Assembly: GCF_001708505.1 (NCBI RefSeq)
Contig: NZ_CP015992.1
Location: 3,348,001-3,412,000 of the forward strand
Length of the DNA stretch: 64,000 bases
Direction: 5' to 3'
Origin: Pseudomonas sp. TCU-HL1
GTDB lineage: Bacteria; Pseudomonadota; Gammaproteobacteria; Pseudomonadales; Pseudomonadaceae
In this document: piece by piece, positions 24,026 to 33,141 of the stretch
Layout of the letters: each line of letters starts with the position of its first letter
Numbering within the stretch: position 1 is the first letter of the stretch
The notes under the pieces: model-generated
Told to the model about the DNA's origin: nothing
Seen by the model: only the letters and a program-made list of their open reading frames with translations
Database searches by the model: none
Translations under genes and position numbers: made by a program

Positions 24026-25399
24026 TCAGTAGCGCTCGAAGCCGCGCTGCAGCTCCCAGTCGGTGATGCGCCGGTCGTACTCCTTCTGCTCCCACTCGGC
24101 GGTGTGCACGTAGTGGTCCACCACTTCATCGCCAAGGGCCTTGCGCAGCATGGCCGAGCCCTTCAGTGCGGCGGTGGCCTCACGCAGGGTCTTGTCGACC
24201 TCCGGCAACTGGTCGTTCTGGTAGGCGTCGCCCTCGAAGGGAGCGCCCAGTTCGAGCTTTTCATCGATACCCGCCAGGCCTGCGGCGATCAGCGCGGCGA
24301 AGGCGAGGTAGGGATTGAGGTCAGCACCGCCAATGCGGCACTCGATGCGCACCGACTTGCTGCCTTCAGCACACAGGCGGAAACCGGCGGTGCGGTTATC
24401 ACGGCTCCACGCCGCGCGGGTCGGCGCGAAAGTGCCGGCCTGGAAGCGCTTGTAGGAGTTGATGTAGGGCGCGAGGAAATAGGTGACTTCGCTGGCGTAC
24501 TTGAGCTGCCCGGCCACCCAGGCGCGCATCAGCTTCGACATGCCGAACTCGTCCTTGGTATCGAAGAACAGCGGCTTCTTGCCCTTCTTGTCCCAGAGCG
24601 AACTGTGGACGTGGCAGCTGGAGCCGGCCAGGTCGTAGCGCCACTTGGCCATGAAGGTGATGGACTTGCCCTGCTGGTAGGCGATTTCTTTGCAGGCGTG
24701 CTTGATGATGGCGTGGCGGTCGGCCATGGTCAGCGCGTCGGCATAGCGGACGTTGATCTCTTCCTGGCCCGGCCCCCACTCCCCTTTCGAGTTCTCCACC
24801 GGCACCCCGCACGCCTGCAGGTGCTTGCGGATGGCCCGCAGCACCGGTTCCTCACGGGTGGTCTGGAGGATGTTGTAGTCCTCGATGTAGTGCGAAGCCG
24901 TCTTCGGATGGCTGTAGTTGCGCTTGTGGATGGCGTCGTAGCTCTCGTCGAAGAGGTAGAACTCCAGCTCCGACGCGAACATGCCCAGATACCCTCGCTC
25001 CGCCAGCCGCGCCACCTGCTTCTTGAGGATGGCGCGCGGGCTGTGGGGCAGGTCTTCGCGGTGGTGATGGTCAAGCACATCGCAGAGCACCAGGGCAGTG
25101 CCATCCAGCCAGGGCAACCGACGCAGGGTGCTCATGTCGGGCTTCAGCACGAAGTCGCCATAGCCCTTGCTCCAACTCGCCGCGGCGTATCCCGGCACCG
25201 GCTCCATGTCGATGTCGTCGGCCAGCAGGTAGTTGCAGCAATGGGTTTCTTCGAAGGCGCTGTCGATGAAGAACTCGGCCTGGAAGCGCTTGCCGACCAA
25301 TCGTCCCTGCATGTCCACCATGCAGGCCAGCACCGTGTCGATCTCGCCGCTGGCAACGGCTTGCTTGAGTTCGTCGAAGCTGAGGAGAGGTTCGCTCAT
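24026..25399 (-). CDS. glutamine synthetase-like gamma-glutamyl amine ligase
   Basis: 457-residue glutamine synthetase fold protein. The N-terminal beta-grasp (about 1-115), metal-binding ASELEFYLFDE, EWGPGQEEIN, and the catalytic CHVHSSLWD and RIECRIGGADLNPYLA are present. No adenylylation tyrosine motif of GlnA is seen and the length matches PuuA/IpuC/SpuI-type enzymes, which join glutamate to polyamines or monoamines. With an amine permease downstream and an aldehyde dehydrogenase upstream it may start a second amine route by way of a gamma-glutamyl intermediate. Start ATG 25399 has AAGGA 7 nt upstream. A gamma-glutamyl amine oxidase and hydrolase, needed for a full Puu route, are not in the window. 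Confidence 0.87.
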   Translation of the reverse strand: MSEPLLSFDELKQAVASGEIDTVLACMVDMQGRLVGKRFQAEFFIDSAFEETHCCNYLLADDIDMEPVPGYAAASWSKGYGDFVLKPDMSTLRRLPWLDGTALVLCDVLDHHHREDLPHSPRAILKKQVARLAERGYLGMFASELEFYLFDESYDAIHKRNYSHPKTASHYIEDYNILQTTREEPVLRAIRKHLQACGVPVENSKGEWGPGQEEINVRYADALTMADRHAIIKHACKEIAYQQGKSITFMAKWRYDLAGSSCHVHSSLWDKKGKKPLFFDTKDEFGMSKLMRAWVAGQLKYASEVTYFLAPYINSYKRFQAGTFAPTRAAWSRDNRTAGFRLCAEGSKSVRIECRIGGADLNPYLAFAALIAAGLAGIDEKLELGAPFEGDAYQNDQLPEVDKTLREATAALKGSAMLRKALGDEVVDHYVHTAEWEQKEYDRRITDWELQRGFERY

Positions 25400-25538
25400 C
25401 GGGCGGTCCTTCGATCGGGGGACTGCCAAAAGCTTAGTTCAGGAATGGAAAGTGCAAGGCTTACCCGCACCAGGACGGTGCGAAAGGTGCAGATCGGGGA
25501 ATTGGTGGGGATTTGGCTGCCACCGCGACCTTTTCCCT

Positions 25539-25634
25539 GTAGGGGCGAATTCATTCGCCAAGGGCGGCGCAGCTGCCCCCTTCAAGAGCCATGGGCAGAC
25601 CTTCGGCCTGCTTGGCGAATGAATTCGCCCCCAC
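25539..25634. repeat. long palindromic repeat, GTAGGGGCGA class
   Basis: Outer arms GTAGGGGCGAATTCATTCGC and GCGAATGAATTCGCCCCCAC pair with one mismatch near the end. The internal GGCGCAGCTGCC is nearly the same as in the copy at 3291. Confidence 0.78.
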
Positions 25635-25661
25635 AGGAAAGCGACCCATTTCGGATTCCTC

Positions 25662-25695
25662 AAAAAAAACCGACAGGCGTGAAGGCGCCTGCCGG
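25662..25695 (-). terminator. intrinsic terminator after the aldehyde dehydrogenase gene
   Basis: Read on the minus strand: stem CCGGCAGGCG/CGCCTGTCGG (one G-U pair), 6-nt loop, then eight T. It lies 16 nt beyond the stop of the gene at 25712-27202, so that gene ends a transcript separate from the glutamyl ligase. Confidence 0.88.
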
Positions 25696-25711
25696 AAATC
25701 GAGGGTTTGGT

Positions 25712-27202
25712 TCAGTGGGCAATGCAGACCGATTTCAGCTCGGTGTAGGCCTCGATCACCGCCCGGCCGAATTCGCGGCCCATGCCCGACTGCTTCACGC
25801 CGCCGAAGGGCATGTTCGGGTCCAGCAGCACATGGGCGTTGACCCAGACAGTGCCGGCTTCGATGCGCGGGACCAGGTTCATCGCCTTGGACAGGTCGTT
25901 GGTCCAGAGGCTCGCCGCCAGGCCGTAGGGGCTGTCGTTGGCGAGTTCGATCATGGCGTCCTCGTCGGTGAAGGGGATCACCGAGAGCACCGGGCCGAAG
26001 ACCTCTTCACGGGCCACGGTCATGCCGTGATCCACGTCCGCCAGCACGGTGGGCTGGACGAAGAAACCGTCGCCTTCCAGGCGCTCGCCACCGGCCACCA
26101 CGCGGGCGCCTTCCTGGCGGGCCAGGTCGATGTGCTTGAGTACGTTCTGCTGCTGCTTGCGCGACACCAGCGGGTTGACCGCCGCCTCCTGGTCCATGCC
26201 CGGACCGATGGACAGGCCCTTCACCGCAGCGGCCAGGCCCTCAACGAACGCGTCATAGCGGGACTGGTGCACATAGAAGCGCGAAGCGGCAGCGCAGACC
26301 TGGCCATTGTTCAGCAGGCCACCGAGCAGCGCGCCCTGGACCGCCTTCTCCACGTCGGCGTCTTCCAGCAGGATCATCGGGTTCTTGCCGCCCAACTCCA
26401 GGGCGAAGCGGGTCATGTTTTCCATGCAGGCCGCGCCGACGCTCTTGCCTACGGCGGTGGAGCCGGTGAAGGACACCTTGCTGATCATCGGGTGCGAAGC
26501 CAGGGCATTGCCCACGGTGCTGCCGCCACCGGTGATGACATTGAACACGCCCGCCGGAATGCCCGCCTCGACGGCCAGCTCGGCCAGACGCAAGGCGGTC
26601 AGCGGGGTTTCGCTGGCGGGCTTGATGACCACGGTGCAGCCACAGGCCAGCGCCGGCATCAGTTTCCAGGTGGTGATCATCAGCGGGAAGTTCCACGGCA
26701 CGATGCCGGCGACCACGCCCACCGGCTCACGACGGGCGAAGGCGGTGAAGCGCGAGCCCGGCGGGATCGGGATGGACACGTCCAGGGTCTGGCCTTCGAT
26801 CTTGGTGGCCCAGCCGGACATGTAGCGCATGAACTCGACAGTGGCGCCCACATCCAGCATCCGCGAGATGTTGATGGACTTGCCCTGGCTCAGGGTTTCC
26901 AGCTGAGCCAGTTCCTCGGCGTGCTCTTCCACCAGGGCGGTGAAGCGCAGCAGGATGCGCTCGCGGTCGGCGGGACGCAGGCCGGACCAGACGCGGGACT
27001 TGAACGCCTTGTGGGCAGACTGCACGGCCCGCTCCAGGTACTCCAGCGGCACATCCGGCACGGCGGCGATGGCCTCGCCGGTGGCCGGGTTCAAGACCTG
27101 CGTGGTCGGACCTTCAGGCAGCACCCACTGGCCATCGATGAAGCAGCCATGGCGGCGCTCCAGGAATGCCGCCACCTGCGGCAGGATTTCAACCTTGCTC
27201 AT
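25712..27202 (-). CDS. feaB: aldehyde dehydrogenase, phenylacetaldehyde dehydrogenase type
   Basis: 496-residue NAD-dependent aldehyde dehydrogenase. FTGSTAVGKSVG, general base Glu269 in ALELGGKNP, and nucleophile Cys303 in NNGQVCAAASRFYV are intact. The overall form (IEGQTLDVSIPIPPG, GSRFTAFARREPVG) resembles FeaB/StyD. Placement directly after an AraC regulator of FeaR type, and near the phenylacetate genes, supports phenylacetaldehyde to phenylacetate as its reaction; other arylacetaldehydes are possible. ATG 27202 follows AGAGGA. A FeaR-type box lies about 100 nt upstream. Confidence 0.85.
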   Translation of the reverse strand: MSKVEILPQVAAFLERRHGCFIDGQWVLPEGPTTQVLNPATGEAIAAVPDVPLEYLERAVQSAHKAFKSRVWSGLRPADRERILLRFTALVEEHAEELAQLETLSQGKSINISRMLDVGATVEFMRYMSGWATKIEGQTLDVSIPIPPGSRFTAFARREPVGVVAGIVPWNFPLMITTWKLMPALACGCTVVIKPASETPLTALRLAELAVEAGIPAGVFNVITGGGSTVGNALASHPMISKVSFTGSTAVGKSVGAACMENMTRFALELGGKNPMILLEDADVEKAVQGALLGGLLNNGQVCAAASRFYVHQSRYDAFVEGLAAAVKGLSIGPGMDQEAAVNPLVSRKQQQNVLKHIDLARQEGARVVAGGERLEGDGFFVQPTVLADVDHGMTVAREEVFGPVLSVIPFTDEDAMIELANDSPYGLAASLWTNDLSKAMNLVPRIEAGTVWVNAHVLLDPNMPFGGVKQSGMGREFGRAVIEAYTELKSVCIAH

Positions 27203-27296
27203 GTTCGATCCTCTTCCGGAGCCTGCCCGCATCGCCGGAATGGCGTGCGGAAACAGGGCAGATGTCCGAATTCTCGGCGCTGCGAAGGAAGGAGGT

Positions 27297-27345
27297 TTTT
27301 TTGTCTGTGCCAGTCGCATTGGCAGGGCTGCCAGGTGATGGCAAA
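27297..27345. promoter_or_regulatory. candidate FeaR boxes before feaB
   Basis: On the minus strand TGGCA-N8-AAA (27297-27312) fits the recalled FeaR motif exactly. Next to it lie the palindrome TGGCAGGGCTGCCA (27320-27333) and, on the plus strand, TGCCA-N9-AAA (27329-27345), one base too long. The cluster is 95-143 nt upstream of feaB. Confidence 0.45.
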
Positions 27346-27419
27346 GAAGGTAGGGCGCGCCAACAATAGAAGCGAAGCCCCGTCACCATCCGGTGATCTG
27401 GGCCTGGAAAGCACAGCCT

Positions 27420-27516
27420 GTGGGAGCGAATTCATTCGCGAAAGCAGGCCGCAGGATTGCCCATCAGCCCTGCTGAGGGCGGCTACGCCACCCTTCGCGA
27501 TTGAAATCGCTCCCAC
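27420..27516. repeat. long palindromic repeat, GTGGGAGCGA class
   Basis: GTGGGAGCGAATTCATTCGC at one end and GATTGAAATCGCTCCCAC at the other. It fills most of the gap between feaR and feaB. Confidence 0.75.
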
Positions 27517-27585
27517 AATAAAAGGCAGCCGGGACCCGCAGCGGCGCCAGTCGTCCCTACAAGGTCGCCATCCCTACAAGAATGC

Positions 27586-28506
27586 TCAACCCTGGCTGTA
27601 CTGCTTGCGGTACTCGCTGGGCGAGACGCCGAAGCGGGCCTTGAAGGCGGTGGAAAAGTAGCTGGAATCGGTGAAACCCCAGGCGTAGCCGAGGGCCGAG
27701 AGCTTCTGCTCGGCGGTGGCATGGCGCAGGCTTTCGGCGCAGAAGTCGAGGCGACGGTTCTTGATGTACTGCGCCACCACCAGGCCTTTCTTCGCGAACA
27801 TGCGATAGAGGCCGCGCACCGACACGCCAACTTCACGGGCGATGGTTTCGGGGCACAGCTCTTCGGCGCAGATATTCTCGTCGATGAAGCGCAGGGTCTT
27901 GCGGAACATGCGCTCGTGGGCGTCCTGCTCGACTTCGGCGGCGCAGAGGGCCGGGCGCAGCAGGCTTACCACCGCCTCCAGGGTCGCTTCGCTTTCGGGC
28001 AGGCTGAGGCTGTCCTGGCGGGTGGATTCAAGGATCAGCCGGTTCGCCAGCACGGCCACCGGCGAACTGGCCGGAATGCGCTGGGCGCAGCGCGCGCCGG
28101 AGAAGCGCAGGCCCTGCTCCACCAGGTGGCGCGGCAGGATCAGCGACAACTGGCGGGAATTCTCGCGGTAGACGAAGTCGCTGGGCAGCGTGGAGTCGAT
28201 CAGGGTGATATCGCCAGGCGCCATCTCGATGCTGTTGCCGGCCTGTTCCATGCCGGCATGGCCGCTGAGCTGCAAGGCCAGATAGAAGTGCTTGCCGTCG
28301 CTCTGGGCCACTTCCTTCGGGGTGCGGTACAGGCGCGCCTGGGCCACGTCCACAAAGCTCAGCTTGATCGCGCCGGACTTGTACTCGCGGATGGCCCCGG
28401 AAAACTCCGAACCCAGCAACTTGGCGCCGAAGCGCCCGCAGACCTGGTTGATACCCTGCAGCCACTCATCAAAGCGGTCTGCCCTCAGTGATTGTGCAGT
28501 CATCAT
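27586..28506 (-). CDS. feaR: AraC-family regulator of FeaR type
   Basis: 306-residue regulator. The N-terminal AraC-binding-like domain (about 20-190) has the FeaR-like SGAIREYKSGAIKLSFVDV and APGDITLIDSTLPSDF; the C-terminal double helix-turn-helix includes GVSVRGLYRMFAKKG and LGYAWGFTDSSYFSTAFKARFG. FeaR of E. coli (about the same length) activates amine oxidase and phenylacetaldehyde dehydrogenase genes in response to the aldehyde. Here it is upstream of the feaB-like gene and downstream of paaX, all on one strand. Two adjacent ATG codons (28506, 28503) are possible starts. It is the best candidate for control of qhp and feaB. Confidence 0.85.
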   Translation of the reverse strand: MMTAQSLRADRFDEWLQGINQVCGRFGAKLLGSEFSGAIREYKSGAIKLSFVDVAQARLYRTPKEVAQSDGKHFYLALQLSGHAGMEQAGNSIEMAPGDITLIDSTLPSDFVYRENSRQLSLILPRHLVEQGLRFSGARCAQRIPASSPVAVLANRLILESTRQDSLSLPESEATLEAVVSLLRPALCAAEVEQDAHERMFRKTLRFIDENICAEELCPETIAREVGVSVRGLYRMFAKKGLVVAQYIKNRRLDFCAESLRHATAEQKLSALGYAWGFTDSSYFSTAFKARFGVSPSEYRKQYSQG

Positions 28507-28603
28507 GGCTTTCTCAGCCTCACGCTAGGCGTTGTTCTTGTCGTTATCCGGCCAGGCCGGCTTCACCTCGTCCGTGACTGCCGCCCACTCTCGAGCGGCT
28601 GTT

Positions 28604-29527
28604 CTACCTCAACCCGCCAAAACGCTGATAGAAATTCTCGCCGGCATCGGGCAACGGACCGTCCGCGGTTTCCAGCGCCGCGTTCAGCCACTGCTCTGCC
28701 TTGGCAAAGATGAGTCGGTAGATATTGCGGCACAGCTGGCGCGCCGCGCGGCCTTCCCAATCGCCCGGGAGCAGTTCGTCGGGCAGTTGCGGGTCGCGCA
28801 GCAGCAATTTGCGGTATTCGTGGATCAGCAAGGTTCGAGCCAGGAAGCAATCGGCCGGTTGCAGGTTCTCCTGCTCGCGCAGCGCCTGCCAGAGCGGGCG
28901 GAACAGCTGGATGAACTCGCTGTAGTGCGCGCCCAGTTCGTCGATGTTCCAGCTCTCGCGAACCTGCATGCGCAGGGCCTTGGAGGCCAGCACGTCCTGG
29001 GAGCGGGTTTCGAAAATGATGCTGTCTTCGAGGGCATCCAGCTCCTGCAGGGTGGCGGTCAGGTCCACCCGGTCGCAACGCGGATTGGCCAGCACGGTGG
29101 GCGATATCGCACCAAAACCTTGCCATTCCAGTTCCTCGCGCACCTGTTTGCGCTTGTCCTGCGGCAGTTGGGAAAGCATCACCAGGGACCAGGCGCCATC
29201 CCAGGCCGGGACGCTGGAGCTGTAGACCCGCTTGAAGGCCTTTTCGAAACGCCGCCGGCCGGTACCGGTCAGGCTGTAGTAGCTGCGCCGCCCGACTTTC
29301 TCGGCGCTCAGCCAACCTTCCTTGGTCAGGCGGAAGATGGAGGTGCGGATCAGGCGCTCATTGATGCCCATGGGCTCCAGCAACTGGATCAGGCTGCCCA
29401 GCCAGACGGTGCCACCATGGGGCTCGATGGCATCGCCATAGAGGGTGATGATCAGCGAGCTGGCGCGGATGGGCGTCTGCTGCTGGAAGCGGGTAACGAG
29501 CTGATCCAAAGGCACGAGCGAGGTCAT
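28604..29527 (-). CDS. paaX: phenylacetic acid degradation repressor PaaX
   Basis: 307-residue GntR-like repressor. The N-terminal winged helix region (RASSLIITLYGDAIEPHGGTVWLGSLIQLL and RTSIFRLTKEGWL) and the long C-terminal domain with CFLARTLLIHEYRKLLLRDPQLP are typical of PaaX, which binds phenylacetyl-CoA and then leaves its operators. Length is as in E. coli. I chose ATG 29527, where the protein begins MTSLVPLDQLV; its ribosome site is weak, and the long in-frame extension upstream overlaps paaY. It follows paaY and paaN on the minus strand. Confidence 0.92.
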   Translation of the reverse strand: MTSLVPLDQLVTRFQQQTPIRASSLIITLYGDAIEPHGGTVWLGSLIQLLEPMGINERLIRTSIFRLTKEGWLSAEKVGRRSYYSLTGTGRRRFEKAFKRVYSSSVPAWDGAWSLVMLSQLPQDKRKQVREELEWQGFGAISPTVLANPRCDRVDLTATLQELDALEDSIIFETRSQDVLASKALRMQVRESWNIDELGAHYSEFIQLFRPLWQALREQENLQPADCFLARTLLIHEYRKLLLRDPQLPDELLPGDWEGRAARQLCRNIYRLIFAKAEQWLNAALETADGPLPDAGENFYQRFGGLR

Positions 29528-29618
29528 GGGCGTACTGGAAACGGGAAAGATGCCGAATATACCCGCAGGCTCCTCGGCATGACCATCGGGGAACGTCCCC
29601 GGTGTGCGCAGACCGCAC

Positions 29619-30218
29619 TCATTGCGACGACGTCCCTTTCGGACGCAGGCCACGGTCGGCGATGCGCGGCCGGTCGGCTTCCATCTCGGCCAGGGGCTCA
29701 CAGGCCACCAGGCTCTCCAGGCAGCGCTGGGACAGCCGTTGGTATTCGCGGGTGCCGGCCTGCTTCCAGGCCACTTCATCAAAGCTGAGGCTGCGCTTGA
29801 CCTGCGCCGGGGCGCCCATCACCAGGGACTGCTCCGGGCAACCGAAGCCGGCCTTGACGAAGGCAGTGGCGGACACGAAGGAGCGCGCGCCGATCCGCGC
29901 GCCGTCCATCACCACCGCATTCATCCCCACCAGCGCGTCCTCGCCAATGCGGCAACCGTGCAGCACGGCGCCGTGACCGATATGGCCGTTGCGCTCGACC
30001 ACCGTGTCGCTGTCGGGGAAGCCATGCATCACGCAGGTGTCCTGGATATTGGCGCCCTCCTCCAGGATGATCCGGCCGAAGTCGCCACGCAGGCTGGCCA
30101 GCGGGCCGACATAGCAGCCCGGCCCGATGATCACGTCGCCGATCAGCACGGCGCTGGGATGCACATAGGCGGTGGGATGCACCACTGGGGTCACGCCGTC
30201 GAGGCTGTAGCAGGTCAT
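29619..30218 (-). CDS. paaY: PaaY hexapeptide-repeat thioesterase
   Basis: 199-residue left-handed beta-helix protein of the gamma-carbonic anhydrase fold. Hexapeptide turns such as HPSAVLIGDVIIGPGCYVGP and the metal-type histidines in DTCVMHGF and GHIGHGAVLHGC are seen. PaaY removes CoA from 2-hydroxycyclohepta-1,4,6-triene-formyl-CoA, a dead-end by-product of the phenylacetyl-CoA pathway. AAGGAG precedes ATG 30218. It lies 16 nt after paaN and before paaX. Confidence 0.92.
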   Translation of the reverse strand: MTCYSLDGVTPVVHPTAYVHPSAVLIGDVIIGPGCYVGPLASLRGDFGRIILEEGANIQDTCVMHGFPDSDTVVERNGHIGHGAVLHGCRIGEDALVGMNAVVMDGARIGARSFVSATAFVKAGFGCPEQSLVMGAPAQVKRSLSFDEVAWKQAGTREYQRLSQRCLESLVACEPLAEMEADRPRIADRGLRPKGTSSQ

Positions 30219-30234
30219 CGGAGGCTCCTTCTTC

Positions 30235-31917
30235 TTATACGCCGTAGCGGCGGCTTTGCACGGTGACGAAGCGCCGGGAGACGAAGGCACCATCGGTGAT
30301 GGACGCGTTCGCCGCCGGGTTGCCGCCGCTGGCGTGGAAGTCGCTGAAGGCCGCGGACTGGTTGACGAATACGCCACCGTCGAAGTTGATCGACAGCGCC
30401 ACGGCCACATCAAAGGACAGCTGCTCGGCGCGGTCCAGCACCGCCTCGTCAGTGGAGTACACGCCCAGGGTCAGGGCGCCCTTCTCGGCGATCACCTCAC
30501 CGGCCAGGCGCAGGCTGTGCGCGGTGTCGTCGGTGGCGATGACGAAGGTGATGGGACCGAAGCGTTCTTCGGAATAGGCATCGCGGTCGGCGGCGTCCAC
30601 CTTCAGCAGCAGCGGCGTATGGATGCGCGCGCCGGGGAACTGCGGATGCTCGCGGGCCTCGCTATCCAGCAGCACCTCGCCCAGCTGACGGCAAGCCTGG
30701 ATGCGCTGGGTGGTTACTTCGGACTGGATGGCGCCGATCACCGCGCAGGCGCGCTCGTTGTCGGCCAGGAAGCTGCGGACGGCCCCCGCCAGGGTCTGCG
30801 CCACGTCATCGAAGCTCAACTGCTCGTCACCATTGCGGATGCCGCCACGGGGCACGTAGATGGCCTGGGTGGTGGTGCACATCTGCCCAGAATAGAGGCT
30901 CAGGGAGAAGGCCAGGTTGCGCGCCACGGCCTTGATGTCACGCACGCTGTCGATGATCACGCTGTTGATGCCAGCCTTCTCGGTGAACACCTGGGCCTGG
31001 CGGGCGTTGTCTTCCAGCCAGTTGCCGAAGGCGTTGGAGCCGGTGAAGTCCACCAGTTTGACGCGCGGGTCCAGGGCCAGTTTCTGGCTCACCGGAGCGT
31101 CCGGGGTGTCCACCACCAGGCTGACCAGGGCCGGGTCGAAGCCCAGTTCGGCCAGGACGTCCTGGGCCACTTTCACGCTCATGGCCACGGGCAGGATCGC
31201 GCCAGGGTGCGCCTTAACCAGCACCGGGTTGCCGGTGGCCAGGCTGGCGAACAGGCCGGGATAGGTGTTCCAGGTGGGGAATGTCGAGCAGGCGATCACC
31301 AGCGACAGGCCGCGCGGAACAATGTGCCAGCGCTTGTCGAGCACCAGCGGGTCTTGCTTGCCCTGCGGCTTGGTCCAGCGCGCCGCTTCCGGCACCTCAT
31401 TCATCGCGCGCCAGGCGTAGGCCAGCACTTCCAGGCCACGGTCCTGGGCGTGGGGTCCACCGGCCTGGAAGGCCATCATGTAGGCCTGGCCGCTGGTGTG
31501 CATCACCGCATAGGCCAGCGTAGGGCTCAGCGCATTGAGGCGCTGGAGGATTTCCAGGCACGTCCCGACCCGGGCCTTCGGGCCGGCGTCGCGCCAGGCC
31601 GGCAGCGCCGCCTGCTGGCGCGCAAGCAGCGTGTCGGCGTCGTACTGGTCGTAGCTCACGTCCAGATCGAAACCATAGGGCGAACGCTCGGCACCGGCAC
31701 GGCCCACTGGCTGCGGACCGACCAGGGCGAAGTGTTGGCCAAGCAGTGCTTCGAAGGCCGCCTGGGCTCCCTTCACTGCCTCTTCCGGGTACTGCTTGAG
31801 GCTTTCCGGGAAAGGCGACCAGTAGCCGCGCTCACTGATCGCCTGGCCAGCGCGTTCGAGGGTGCCGCGATGGTACTCGAACAGCTCGAGGGCGGCGGCG
31901 CGGGCGGTGGTCGACAT
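30235..31917 (-). CDS. paaN: PaaN-type aldehyde dehydrogenase of phenylacetate degradation
   Basis: 560-residue aldehyde dehydrogenase with a long N-terminal part. Glu313 in VFTEKAGINS and Cys347 in LYSGQMCTTTQA are the catalytic pair. Form and length fit the PaaN family found in phenylacetate clusters, which lacks the MaoC hydratase domain of PaaZ. It would oxidise the semialdehyde formed when oxepin-CoA is opened. As a full PaaZ is encoded at 48783, this may be a second, perhaps inducer-specific, ring-fission aldehyde dehydrogenase. First gene of the leftward paaN-paaY-paaX transcript. Confidence 0.85.
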   Translation of the reverse strand: MSTTARAAALELFEYHRGTLERAGQAISERGYWSPFPESLKQYPEEAVKGAQAAFEALLGQHFALVGPQPVGRAGAERSPYGFDLDVSYDQYDADTLLARQQAALPAWRDAGPKARVGTCLEILQRLNALSPTLAYAVMHTSGQAYMMAFQAGGPHAQDRGLEVLAYAWRAMNEVPEAARWTKPQGKQDPLVLDKRWHIVPRGLSLVIACSTFPTWNTYPGLFASLATGNPVLVKAHPGAILPVAMSVKVAQDVLAELGFDPALVSLVVDTPDAPVSQKLALDPRVKLVDFTGSNAFGNWLEDNARQAQVFTEKAGINSVIIDSVRDIKAVARNLAFSLSLYSGQMCTTTQAIYVPRGGIRNGDEQLSFDDVAQTLAGAVRSFLADNERACAVIGAIQSEVTTQRIQACRQLGEVLLDSEAREHPQFPGARIHTPLLLKVDAADRDAYSEERFGPITFVIATDDTAHSLRLAGEVIAEKGALTLGVYSTDEAVLDRAEQLSFDVAVALSINFDGGVFVNQSAAFSDFHASGGNPAANASITDGAFVSRRFVTVQSRRYGV

Positions 31918-31982
31918 GGAAGAACTCCCCAACAGACGTGTGAAGCCACAAGGTGGCGAAAAGCGATTCGCTCAACGATTAA

Positions 31983-31991
31983 TTTTGTATC
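31983..31991 (+). promoter_or_regulatory. TTTTGTATC box in the paaN/paaF intergenic region
   Basis: The 406-bp gap 31918-32323 separates divergent paaN and paaF and is AT-richer than its surroundings. The 9-mer TTTTGTATC occurs here, 66 nt before paaN, and again at 32187 in the paaF promoter. A close relative, TTTTCGTATC, lies in the paaA promoter. A PaaX operator role is inferred from these positions. Confidence 0.4.
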
Positions 31992-32183
31992 ACATCAACT
32001 GGAAACATAAAAGCATCACGCGCTGTATCAGATGGCGATCAGTCATCAGTGCGCTACCAAGGCCTGCAACCACCATGAGGTGCTAGAAAATACGGCTTAT
32101 ACGCCGCAATGACAGCACCTGCTGATTTGCCCATTGGTAGTAAAAGCGCCACACATGAGACACATAAATCATATTAGTTATTG

Positions 32184-32211
32184 TTGTTTTGTATCGCTTT
32201 GTGGTTATACT
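32184..32211 (+). promoter_or_regulatory. paaF promoter with embedded TTTTGTATC box
   Basis: TTGTTT (32184-32189), 16 nt, TATACT (32206-32211) form a sigma-70 promoter. TTTTGTATCGCTTTG covers the -35 end and spacer, where a bound repressor would block RNA polymerase. Leader to ATG 32324 is about 105 nt. Confidence 0.5.
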
Positions 32212-32323
32212 CCGACCAAAGTCGCCCCGCCCTCAGCGCGGCAGACACAGGAAGGGGCACACCCCGAACCCACTAATAAGAGCGGCTGACAACGGCCGTG
32301 CGTGCACCTGAGGAAGCGTCGAC

Positions 32324-33097
<774 letters not shown>

Positions 33098-33141
33098 GCA
33101 CTGACCGCCAACTCCTTCGAACTGCATAGAGCGCCAAAGCC

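Noticed and set aside
23870..27661. Open frame of 1263 codons on the plus strand
   Set aside because: It runs antisense through the permease-GS-feaB-feaR segment, crosses repeats, and its product is rich in His, Gly, Gln and Ala as expected from the antisense of GC-rich genes. The genes on the minus strand have intact catalytic motifs.
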